Positions 1 to 5,984 of a stretch of 9,337 nucleotides of DNA are shown one piece after another. The first letter of the stretch is position 1, and every line of letters begins with the position of its first letter. Location of the stretch: contig JAZNXR010000006.1 of the NCBI GenBank assembly GCA_045593985.1, positions 1 to 9,337 on the forward strand. The letters run 5' to 3'. The notes under the pieces are model-generated. The model had not been told where the DNA came from and did not search any database. It saw only the letters and a program-made list of their open reading frames with translations. This DNA comes from Colimorpha_A sp045593985. GTDB lineage: Bacteria > Bacillota > Clostridia > Oscillospirales > CAG-272. A program made the position numbers and the translations under genes.

Positions 1-980
1 TAATCGAGGAAATCACACGTGTTTACGGCTACGATAACTTCGATATCTCATCAACCAAGTCGCTTCTGAAGCCTGTTCGCCGTTCAGTCAACAAGGACGA
101 GGATGCATCGATCAAGAACATTCTTGTTCAGCGTTTCGGACTTCACGAGGTTCATTCCTACATTTGGTGCGATGGCAAGAAGTATAAGAAGCTCGGAATT
201 GAGGTTGAGAACAATGTTCGCATCCTTAACATTCCAACTCCCGAAAACGGCACTGTAAGAAACTCGATGGTTCCTACAATGCTGACATTCCTTTATGAAA
301 ACAAGGGCTATGCCGATACCTTTGGTATCTTCGAGATCGCTCGCGTTGTTAAAGGACTTAATGAAAACGGCGAATGCAATGAAAGACGCACTCTCTGCTA
401 CACCCTTTACAGCAAGCGCGTAAGCGAAAAGGAGCTTTATATGAAAGCTCTCGCGATGCTTCGTACGCTCTGCACCGAGATAAAGCACTGTGAGCCGACG
501 TTTGCCAAGATTGCTCCTATTCATGCATATCAGCATCCGAAGAATACGACTTCTATCACCGTAAACGGAATTGAATGCGGCGTCATCAATACGCTTCATC
601 CTACCGTTCTTGGCAAGCTTGACAAGAATGCGGCAGTCGCTTGTGTTGAAATCGATCTTGACGATCTTTACACCGCGTCCGTTGCTTCCCTTTCCTACAA
701 GGAACCCTCAAAGTTCCCCGGAATCGATTACGACCTTTCGATCGTGATGGGCGCAGGTAACCGTTTCTCTGACGCAGAAAACGCGTGGACGAAGCTTAAT
801 CTTGAAAACCTTACTGATGTTATCGTTACCGATATTTACGACAACGGCGAGACCAAGAGTATTACTGTTCGCTTCACCTTCTCTTCTGACGAGAGAACTC
901 TTTCGATGGATGAGGTTCAGGCAAGCGTTGATAAGATCATCGCTGAGCTAAATCAAATCGGTATTTCACTCAGAGCTTGA
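1..980 (+). CDS. pheT: Phenylalanine--tRNA ligase beta subunit, C-terminal part (5' end outside window)
   Basis: Partial gene; the first full codon is at position 3 and the stop is TGA at 978-980, giving 325 residues. The beta subunit pairs with PheS in the alpha2beta2 cytoplasmic enzyme that charges tRNA-Phe. The visible part starts at the end of the B5 domain (IEEITRVYGYDN, a very typical PheT sequence). It continues through the B6/B7 pseudo-catalytic core (for example NIPTPENGTVRNSMVPTML and FGIFEIARVVKG). It ends with the B8 / FDX-ACB anticodon-binding domain from about fragment residue 232 (KFPGIDYDLSIVM, then DERTLSMDEVQ near the end). The N-terminal tRNA-binding and B3/B4 editing domains would lie upstream. 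The frame is open and unbroken. An ATG at 267 is internal, because coding similarity extends to the window edge. A strong terminator follows. Identification is secure; a regulatory leader, if any, lies outside the window. Confidence 0.96.
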   Translation, partial: IEEITRVYGYDNFDISSTKSLLKPVRRSVNKDEDASIKNILVQRFGLHEVHSYIWCDGKKYKKLGIEVENNVRILNIPTPENGTVRNSMVPTMLTFLYENKGYADTFGIFEIARVVKGLNENGECNERRTLCYTLYSKRVSEKELYMKALAMLRTLCTEIKHCEPTFAKIAPIHAYQHPKNTTSITVNGIECGVINTLHPTVLGKLDKNAAVACVEIDLDDLYTASVASLSYKEPSKFPGIDYDLSIVMGAGNRFSDAENAWTKLNLENLTDVIVTDIYDNGETKSITVRFTFSSDERTLSMDEVQASVDKIIAELNQIGISLRA

Positions 981-992
981 CAAACAATATTA

Positions 993-1019
993 AAAAGGCA
1001 TCGTTTTACGATGCCTTTT
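993..1019 (+). terminator. Rho-independent terminator of pheT
   Basis: A perfect 11-bp stem (993-1003 with 1009-1019) closes a 5-nt TTTTA loop. The 3' arm ends in four T residues followed by CTTATTATT. It begins 12 nt after the pheT stop codon. The structure is close to symmetric and could also act weakly on the - strand. Confidence 0.85.
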
Positions 1020-1038
1020 CTTATTATTAAGTTAAATG

Positions 1039-1073
1039 AAAAAGAGAAGCTGTAAAACAGCTTCTCTTTTTTT
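1039..1073 (-). terminator. Terminator of the hyd operon, probably bidirectional
   Basis: A perfect 14-bp stem (1039-1052 with 1058-1071) closes a 5-nt TAAAA loop. On the - strand it starts almost directly after the hydA stop codon (1075-1077), and its 3' arm ends in five T residues. On the + strand the 3' arm runs into seven T residues (1067-1073), so it would also stop transcripts that read through the pheT terminator. Confidence 0.85.
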
Positions 1074-1074
1074 A

Positions 1075-2808
1075 TTACTTAGTTCTCTTAACGTAAGTAG
1101 TGTGGAGATCGTGATGTGCCTTATGACCGCCGAAGCCATCATACCACTCGCTGTAAAGAACCTTTACAACGGGGGATTCGTGGGACTTACGAATGGGCAT
1201 TGCAGCATCCTGATCGTAGAGTGCCTTAGCGCGAACAGCCTTAAGGTCTACGGTATCACGAACATACTGAGGCTGAATGGGCTGACCGCCGCCGTTTACA
1301 CAGCCGCCGGGGCATCCCATGATCTCGATGAAGGTCCAGTCAGCTTCGCCGTTCTTGATCTTCTCCATAACCTCCTGAGCAGCAGAAGCGCCGCTTGCAA
1401 CAGCAACCTTGATGTCAGTACCGTTGATATTAACGGTAGCTTCTTTGATAGACTCGGTACCACGAACAGCGTGGAAGTCAACGTCTACGTTGTCCTTACC
1501 GGTGAGCCAGTCGTTAGCGGTACGGAGAGCTGCCTCCATAACACCGCCGGTAGCACCAAAGATAACTGCTGCGCCTGTATCTTCGCCGAGGGGAGAATCA
1601 AACTCTTCGTCGGGAAGCATGGTGAACTTAAGACCTGCGCGGTCGATCATCTTTGCAAGCTCTCTTGTAGTAAGAGCGATATCAACATCAGGATAGCCGG
1701 AAGCGCTCTGATCGGGACGGCCGATCTCGAACTTCTTTGCAGTACAAGGCATTACGGATACAGATACGATATCCTTAGGATCGATGCCCATCTTATTTGC
1801 GTAGTAGGTCTTGATTACTGCGCCTGCCATCTGCTGAGGAGACTTGCAGGAAGAAAGATGATCGATGAAGTCCGGATAGTAGTACTCGCAGAACTTAACC
1901 CAACCGGGTGAGCAGGAAGTGATCATCGGGAGAACACCGCCGTTCTTAATACGCTCAACAAGCTCGTTAGCTTCTTCAACGATGGTGAGGTCAGCTGCGA
2001 AGTCGGTATCAAATACCTTATCGAAGCCGAGACGACGAAGAGCCGCAACCATCTTGCCTTCAACATTTGTTCCGATAGGCATACCGAAGCATTCGCCGAG
2101 AGTAGCTCTGATGGAGGGAGCAGTCTGAACGACAACGTGCTTGGTAGGATCGGCAAGAGCTGCCCAAACCTTATCGGTATCATCCTTTTCAGTGAGAGCG
2201 CCGGTAGGACAAACAGCTACGCACTGTCCGCAGGAGATACAAGGAGTCTCTGCAAGGCTTACCTTGAATGCGGAACCGATGCTGGTGTCAATACCTCTGT
2301 CGTTTGCACCGATAACGGAAACGAACTGTTCCTTACATACGGCTACACAACGGCGGCAAAGGAAACACTTGTTGTTATCACGAACGAGGTGGGGAGTGCT
2401 TTCGTCAAGCTCATAAACAGGCTTGTAGCCTTCAAATGCAGCTTCATCAACGCCATACTCAAGGCAAAGCTTCTGAAGCTCACAGTTGGTGGAACGAGAG
2501 CAAGAGAGACACTTCTTGTCATGAGTAGAGAGCATAAGCTCAAGAGTGGTCTTTCTCGCCTTCTGTACTTTTTCGGTATTGGTCTGAATTTCCATACCTT
2601 CAGCAACAGGATACACACAAGCAGTAACAAGACCACGAGCGCCGGTTGCTTCGACAACGCAGATACGGCATGCGCCGATCTCGTTGATCTTCTTCATATA
2701 ACAAAGGGTCGGGATCTCAACGCCTGCAACACGCGCAGCTTCAAGAATAGTCGAGCCCTTGGGTACGCTTACCGCGATACCGTTAACTTTACAATTAATC
2801 ATTTCCAT
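1075..2808 (-). CDS. hydA: [FeFe] hydrogenase catalytic subunit HydA (HndD-like) of a trimeric NAD(H)/ferredoxin-linked hydrogenase
   Basis: 577 residues; reduces protons to H2 (or the reverse) at an H-cluster in the cytoplasm. Modules in order: plant-type [2Fe-2S] domain (C36, C47, C50, C64); His-Cys [4Fe-4S] site (H96, C100, C103, C109); two ferredoxin-type [4Fe-4S] clusters (C148/C151/C154/C158 and C190/C193/C196/C200); then the H-cluster domain with L1 TSCSPGW (297-303), L2 MPCTAKKFE (C355) and L3 MGCPGGCVNGGGQP (C499, C503). A small-subunit-like tail ends in KSHES...LHTTYVKRTK. The proton-path residues known from CpI (C299, E279, S319, E282, R286) are all present at the same numbers. L1 carries Ser300 where CpI has a cubane-ligating Cys. 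The extra C-terminal [2Fe-2S] domain that I recall from Thermotoga HydA is absent. ATG at 2808 has AAAGGAGT 8 nt upstream; it lies 17 nt after hydB. The nearest maturation genes (hydE, hydF, hydG) are not in this window. Confidence 0.95.
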   Translation of the reverse strand: MEMINCKVNGIAVSVPKGSTILEAARVAGVEIPTLCYMKKINEIGACRICVVEATGARGLVTACVYPVAEGMEIQTNTEKVQKARKTTLELMLSTHDKKCLSCSRSTNCELQKLCLEYGVDEAAFEGYKPVYELDESTPHLVRDNNKCFLCRRCVAVCKEQFVSVIGANDRGIDTSIGSAFKVSLAETPCISCGQCVAVCPTGALTEKDDTDKVWAALADPTKHVVVQTAPSIRATLGECFGMPIGTNVEGKMVAALRRLGFDKVFDTDFAADLTIVEEANELVERIKNGGVLPMITSCSPGWVKFCEYYYPDFIDHLSSCKSPQQMAGAVIKTYYANKMGIDPKDIVSVSVMPCTAKKFEIGRPDQSASGYPDVDIALTTRELAKMIDRAGLKFTMLPDEEFDSPLGEDTGAAVIFGATGGVMEAALRTANDWLTGKDNVDVDFHAVRGTESIKEATVNINGTDIKVAVASGASAAQEVMEKIKNGEADWTFIEIMGCPGGCVNGGGQPIQPQYVRDTVDLKAVRAKALYDQDAAMPIRKSHESPVVKVLYSEWYDGFGGHKAHHDLHTTYVKRTK

Positions 2809-2816
2809 AGTAGCGT

Positions 2817-2824
2817 ACTCCTTT
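2817..2824 (-). promoter_or_regulatory. Ribosome binding site of hydA
   Basis: Read on the - strand this is AAAGGAGT, with 8 nt between it and the ATG at 2808. It fills most of the 17-nt hydB-hydA gap. It favours the first Met over the second Met two codons later (the protein begins MEM). Confidence 0.75.
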
Positions 2825-2825
2825 C

Positions 2826-4736
2826 TTACTTCTTATAAATAGCCTTGATCTTCTTACATCCGTCAAGACAAGCGCCGCACTTCACGCACTTTTCAGTGTT
2901 AATTTCGAAGGAAGCGAGCTTATGACCGGGTGCAACGTAATCCGTTCTTGTGATTGCATCAGCAGGACAAGCCTTAGCACAAAGTCCGCATCCGATACAC
3001 TTATCTCTGTCGATAACGTAGTTGAGAAGGCTCTTACATACGCCTGCAGGACACTTCTTATCAACAACGTGAGCAACATACTCATCGCGGAAGAAGCGGA
3101 GAGTAGAAAGAACGGGGTTAGGAGCAGTCTGTCCAAGTCCGCAGAGAGAGTTTGACTTTATGTAGTTACAAAGCTCTTCCATACGGTCAAGGTCTTCGAG
3201 AGTTCCCTTGCCTTCTGTGATCTTATCGAGGATCTCAAGAAGTCTCTTGATACCAACACGGCAGGGTGTGCACTTACCGCAGGACTCGTCAACGGTGAAT
3301 TCAAGGAAGAACTTTGCCATATCAACCATACAGGTGTCCTCATCCATGATGATAATTCCGCCGGAGCCGATCATACAGCCGTTCTTAGTGAGGTTATCAT
3401 AGTCAACGGGAGTGTCGATAAGAGATGCAGGAATACAACCGCCGGAAGGACCACCTGCCTGAGCAGCCTTGAAGGTCTTACCGTTCGGTACGCCGCCGCC
3501 GATCTCCTCAACGATCTCACGGAGAGTAGTACCCATCGGGATTTCAACAAGACCGGTGTGCTTGATCTTACCGCCGAGAGCGAATACCTTAGTACCCTTT
3601 GCAGTCTCAGTACCCATAGATGCGAACCATTCAGCGCCCTTAAGGATGATCTGAGGAATGTTAGCAAATGTCTCAACGTTGTTTTCAACGGTAGGCTTGC
3701 CGAAAAGTCCCTTTACTGCCGGGAAAGGAGGACGGGGACGAGGCTCGCCTCTGTTACCCTCAATAGAGGTCATAAGAGCAGTTTCCTCACCGCAAACGAA
3801 TGCGCCTGCGCCGAGACGGATATCCATGTCAAAATCAAAACCGGTTCCGAAAATGTTCTTTCCGAGAAGTCCGTTTGCTCTTGCATCAATAATAGCCTTC
3901 TGGAGACGGGTAACTGCGATCGGATACTCAGCTCTTACGTAAACGTAACCCTGAGTTGCGCCAACAGCATAGCCTGCGATAGCCATAGACTCAATAAGAG
4001 CATGCGGGTCGCCCTCGAGAACAGAACGGTCCATGAATGCGCCGGGGTCGCCCTCGTCTGCGTTACATACAACATACTTCTGATCTGCCTTATTAGGTGC
4101 ACAAAGTGCCCACTTACGACCGGTCGGGAATCCGCCACCTCCACGTCCGCGAAGTCCGGAGTCGGAAACAATCTTAATTACCTCGTCGGGAGTAAGCTCT
4201 GTAAGACACTTAGCAAGTGCCTGGTAACCGTCACGGGCAACATACTCATTGATATCCTCCGGGTCAATAACTCCGCAGTTACGGAGAGCGACACGGATTT
4301 GCTTGCGGTAGAAGTCGGTCTCGTTAAGAGACTTGATCTTTCCGCCTTCGCCAACGGTTTCATCGTAAAGAAGTCGGGTAACTACGTTACCGTTTACAAA
4401 ATGCTCCTTAACGATTTCGGGAATGTCATCGACGTTAACCATCGAATAGAAGCTTCCCTCGGGATAAACTATCATGATCGGGCCGAGTGCGCAAAGGCCG
4501 AAGCATCCGGTAGTAACTACCTTAACTTCGTTCTCGATGCCGTTCGCCGCGATCTCGCGCTTGAGCGCTTCAACGATCTTAAGGCTGTTGGACGAGGTAC
4601 ATCCGGTACCGCCACAGACAAGAACGTTTCTCTTGTAATCGCACTTTACGGAAGCAAGAGCTTCATCACCGCGGAGAGCGATTGACTGAAGCACCTGCTC
4701 GCGAAGAGCGTTAAGTTCTGCAACTGTATTAATCAT
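2826..4736 (-). CDS. hydB: HydB: NuoF-like FMN/NAD(H)-binding subunit of the trimeric [FeFe] hydrogenase (HndC-like)
   Basis: 636 residues; binds NAD(H) and FMN and links them to the Fe-S chain leading to HydA, in the cytoplasm. Modules in order: N-terminal thioredoxin-like [2Fe-2S] domain (C41, C46, C78, C82; CGGTGC and GCFGLC); NuoF core with the glycine-rich FMN/NADH loop GLRGRGGGGFPTGRKW (about 194-209), NADEGDPGAFMDR (about 225-237) and GAGAFVCGEETAL (309-321); the [4Fe-4S] site ESCGKCTPC (C486, C489, C492) completed by C532; then a C-terminal two-cluster ferredoxin domain (C580/C583/C586/C590 and C617/C620/C623/C627). CPAGVC (562-567), between core and ferredoxin, is a further cysteine pair typical of this family. 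The C-terminal ferredoxin domain and fused thioredoxin-like domain separate HydB from plain NuoF and point to the hydrogenase role. ATG at 4736 has AGGAGG 11 nt upstream. No broken motif is seen. Confidence 0.95.
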   Translation of the reverse strand: MINTVAELNALREQVLQSIALRGDEALASVKCDYKRNVLVCGGTGCTSSNSLKIVEALKREIAANGIENEVKVVTTGCFGLCALGPIMIVYPEGSFYSMVNVDDIPEIVKEHFVNGNVVTRLLYDETVGEGGKIKSLNETDFYRKQIRVALRNCGVIDPEDINEYVARDGYQALAKCLTELTPDEVIKIVSDSGLRGRGGGGFPTGRKWALCAPNKADQKYVVCNADEGDPGAFMDRSVLEGDPHALIESMAIAGYAVGATQGYVYVRAEYPIAVTRLQKAIIDARANGLLGKNIFGTGFDFDMDIRLGAGAFVCGEETALMTSIEGNRGEPRPRPPFPAVKGLFGKPTVENNVETFANIPQIILKGAEWFASMGTETAKGTKVFALGGKIKHTGLVEIPMGTTLREIVEEIGGGVPNGKTFKAAQAGGPSGGCIPASLIDTPVDYDNLTKNGCMIGSGGIIIMDEDTCMVDMAKFFLEFTVDESCGKCTPCRVGIKRLLEILDKITEGKGTLEDLDRMEELCNYIKSNSLCGLGQTAPNPVLSTLRFFRDEYVAHVVDKKCPAGVCKSLLNYVIDRDKCIGCGLCAKACPADAITRTDYVAPGHKLASFEINTEKCVKCGACLDGCKKIKAIYKK

Positions 4737-4747
4737 CAGTGCTTATT

Positions 4748-4753
4748 CCTCCT
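4748..4753 (-). promoter_or_regulatory. Ribosome binding site of hydB
   Basis: A full AGGAGG on the - strand, 11 nt before the hydB ATG at 4736. It lies just downstream of the stem-loop at 4767-4815, which leaves it unpaired in the fold I can draw. Confidence 0.75.
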
Positions 4754-4766
4754 AAATTCATTGTGT

Positions 4767-4815
4767 ACCGCAGAAAGGTTTTGAGGCTTGCCGGAAAAGC
4801 CGAAACACGTGCGGT
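4767..4815 (-). promoter_or_regulatory. Irregular stem-loop in the hydC-hydB intergenic RNA
   Basis: Within the 91-nt gap three nested helices can be drawn. A 6-bp outer stem pairs 4767-4772 with 4810-4815 (ACCGCA/TGCGGT). A 4-bp stem pairs 4778-4781 with 4803-4806. A 5-bp inner stem pairs 4785-4789 with 4797-4801 (GGCTT/AAGCC) around a 7-nt loop. Internal loops are 5/3 and 3/1 nt. No T tract follows on the - strand, so this is not a standard terminator. Possible roles are an RNase processing or stability element that sets different levels of hydC and hydBA. This is an inference from pairing alone. Confidence 0.35.
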
Positions 4816-4827
4816 TCTTAAATTAAA

Positions 4828-5322
4828 TTAGCGATATTTTGCGAGAATTGATTCAACGTCGGATACGCCAAGACGGCCGTAAACCTCTTCGTTGACAGTA
4901 AGAACCGGTGCCAGTCCGCAAGCGCCGATGCAACGGCAAGCCGTAAGACTGAATTTTCCGTCGGCAGTACACTCCTCAGCGCCGATACCAAGCTTCTCGG
5001 AGAGCTTATCAAAAATGAGACCTGCTCCCTTTACGTAGCACGCCGTACCGAGGCATACTGAGATGTTATACTCGCCCTTGGGAGTGAGCGAGAACTGTGC
5101 GTAGAAGGTAGATACACCGAATACCTTTTCGATCGGAACATCCATTCCGTCGGCGATCATCTTCTGCACCTCGTAAGGCAGATAGCCGTAGATTCCCTGT
5201 GCTTCCTGCATTACAGCCATGAGCAAGCTTTTATCGTGCTTATTAGCGTCTATAATAGCTTTAAGCTTTGCTTCCTGCTCAGGCGTTCCGTTAAACGGAT
5301 GATTACTGATTTTCTTTTGCAC
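4828..5322 (-). CDS. hydC: HydC: NuoE-like [2Fe-2S] subunit of the trimeric [FeFe] hydrogenase (HndA-like)
   Basis: 164 residues, matching the usual NuoE/HndA length. This small subunit carries a thioredoxin-like [2Fe-2S] domain and packs against the NuoF-like HydB in NAD(H)-linked hydrogenases and complex I. The N-terminal helical half contains LLMAVMQEAQGIYGYLP (about 33-49) and GVSTFYAQF (69-77), both typical of the family. The cluster ligands are C90 and C95 (CLGTAC) with C131 and C135 (CIGAC). The start is GTG at 5322-5320; GGAGG lies 10 nt upstream, and an in-frame stop at 5349-5347 leaves no plausible earlier start. It is first in the operon, 91 nt ahead of hydB, with a promoter about 100 nt upstream. 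Its place beside hydB and hydA makes a hydrogenase role much more likely than a complex I or formate dehydrogenase role. Confidence 0.94.
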   Translation of the reverse strand: MQKKISNHPFNGTPEQEAKLKAIIDANKHDKSLLMAVMQEAQGIYGYLPYEVQKMIADGMDVPIEKVFGVSTFYAQFSLTPKGEYNISVCLGTACYVKGAGLIFDKLSEKLGIGAEECTADGKFSLTACRCIGACGLAPVLTVNEEVYGRLGVSDVESILAKYR

Positions 5323-5332
5323 GTTAACTGAA

Positions 5333-5337
5333 CCTCC
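5333..5337 (-). promoter_or_regulatory. Ribosome binding site fixing the GTG start of hydC
   Basis: GGAGG on the - strand (within GATGGAGGTTC), 10 nt before the GTG at 5322-5320. No in-frame ATG, GTG or TTG with a better site exists before the upstream stop. Confidence 0.8.
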
Positions 5338-5427
5338 ATCGTTTTTTTAATGTGCTTCCGGCATAATTTTTAATTATACTGATATAAAAATAGCCATATA
5401 TATTCAGCATATATTTATATCTACATA

Positions 5428-5456
5428 AGTATAACATACTCATTAAAAAATTTCAA
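5428..5456 (-). promoter_or_regulatory. SigmaA-type promoter of the hydCBA operon
   Basis: On the - strand: -35 TTGAAA (5456-5451), 17-nt spacer, -10 TATACT (5433-5428). Transcription would start near 5421, giving an AT-rich leader of about 100 nt before the hydC GTG. I see no recognisable riboswitch in that leader. Confidence 0.65.
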
Positions 5457-5526
5457 GGGCTTTTGGCAAAAAAATAGGTTTTTCGATAATTTTTTAGCGA
5501 TTAAATTTTTACTTATTTAACAACGG

Positions 5527-5555
5527 TTGACTTAACAGAGTTTTTTTGTTAAAAT
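5527..5555 (+). promoter_or_regulatory. SigmaA-type promoter of the GNAT-cca pair
   Basis: -35 TTGACT (5527-5532), 17-nt spacer, -10 TAAAAT (5550-5555). Transcription would start near 5562, about 24 nt before the ATG at 5586. Copies of TTAACA at 5517-5522 and 5532-5537, and an inverted copy at 5547-5552, sit around and inside it. Confidence 0.7.
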
Positions 5556-5573
5556 GAAGTCATATTTATTAAT

Positions 5574-5579
5574 GAGGTG
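5574..5579 (+). promoter_or_regulatory. Ribosome binding site deciding the ATG at 5586
   Basis: GAGGTG lies 6 nt before ATG 5586. A GTG at 5577 in the same frame is inside this site, so it is unlikely to be the start. Confidence 0.75.
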
Positions 5580-5585
5580 CTTTTT

Positions 5586-5984
5586 ATGCTTATTATTAAG
5601 CCAATTCAGGATAAAGACGAGCAGAAAGAAATAACAGAGCTTTGCGGAATTGCTTTTAAGCCGGAGCTGTTTGCGTACAAGGCGCACAACGACGGCGAGC
5701 TTCTCGCCTGCGCTCAGTTTGATATCAAGGACGGAGGCGCCTATATTGATGCTATGCGTCAAGTTATAGGAACAAATGAGGATTTTGAGGGTATGTTTAT
5801 TCTCGGACGTGCGGTGCTCAATTTTCTCGATCTTTGCGGCGTAGTTACTGCGTATTACCCCGCCCCTCATAGCGACAGCGAAATACGTTTGGCAAAAGCA
5901 ATCGGCTTCAAGGATATCGACGGTGTTTTGACCGCTACCTTAACCGGAATGTTTGATGCAAAATGCGAGGGACATTGTGATTAA
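5586..5984 (+). CDS. Small GNAT-like protein (putative N-acetyltransferase, degenerate)
   Basis: 132 residues from ATG 5586. The layout resembles a compact GNAT fold: an N-terminal strand and helix (MLIIKPIQDKDEQKEITELCG), a central hairpin (GELLACAQFDIKDGGAYIDA, about 38-57), a helix-forming segment (MFILGRAVLNFLDLCG, about 75-90), and a C-terminal stretch (IRLAKAIGFKDIDG) like the usual GNAT 'GF' ending. The canonical acetyl-CoA pyrophosphate-binding motif (Q/RxxGxG/A) is not clear; only LGR is in that place. Activity is therefore uncertain and the substrate is unknown. It may be a non-catalytic GNAT fold. The stop TAA (5982-5984) overlaps the likely cca start by 8 nt, so the two are probably co-transcribed and translationally coupled. 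The gene is real on the evidence of its promoter, ribosome binding site and position; the family call is from overall pattern only. Confidence 0.7.
   Translation: MLIIKPIQDKDEQKEITELCGIAFKPELFAYKAHNDGELLACAQFDIKDGGAYIDAMRQVIGTNEDFEGMFILGRAVLNFLDLCGVVTAYYPAPHSDSEIRLAKAIGFKDIDGVLTATLTGMFDAKCEGHCD
5967..5972 (+). promoter_or_regulatory. Ribosome binding site of cca, inside the upstream gene
   Basis: GAGGGA lies in the last codons of the GNAT-like gene, 4 nt before GTG 5977 (6 nt counted from GAGG). It is too far from ATG 5989 (16 nt) and lies downstream of ATG 5956, so it supports the GTG start. Confidence 0.55.

Noticed and set aside
84..599. A 171-codon - strand frame opposite pheT.
   Set aside because: It is antisense to a frame with clear PheT sequence and has no supporting signal.
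1036..1911. A 291-codon open frame on the + strand opposite hydA.
   Set aside because: It lies fully antisense to a gene with intact H-cluster and ferredoxin motifs, starts inside the terminator hairpin, and has no recognisable domain or ribosome binding site. It results from codon bias of hydA.
2137..2838. A 233-codon + strand frame opposite the N-terminal half of hydA.
   Set aside because: It is a shadow of the ferredoxin-domain coding sequence; no start signal or domain.
3558..4685. A 375-codon open frame on the + strand opposite hydB.
   Set aside because: It is antisense to the well-supported hydB, shows no family features, and has a Ser/Cys/Asn-rich composition typical of a shadow frame.
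4729..4761. A 10-residue reading frame on the - strand (MNLGGISTDD) overlapping the hydB start, like a leader peptide.
   Set aside because: It has no ribosome binding site of its own and contains the hydB AGGAGG; probably chance.
5323..5421. A riboswitch or attenuator in the hydC leader.
   Set aside because: The leader is about 100 nt, very AT-rich, and only trivial hairpins can be drawn; no known aptamer sequence is recognised.
5517..5552. A Rex operator controlling the hyd operon.
   Set aside because: Half-site-like words exist, but they are in the wrong order and spacing for the known palindrome and lie on the far side of the region from the hyd promoter; kept only as a low-interest finding.
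5577..5984. GTG 5577 as the start of the GNAT-like gene.
   Set aside because: That GTG is part of the ribosome binding site GAGGTG; ATG 5586 lies 6 nt after it.
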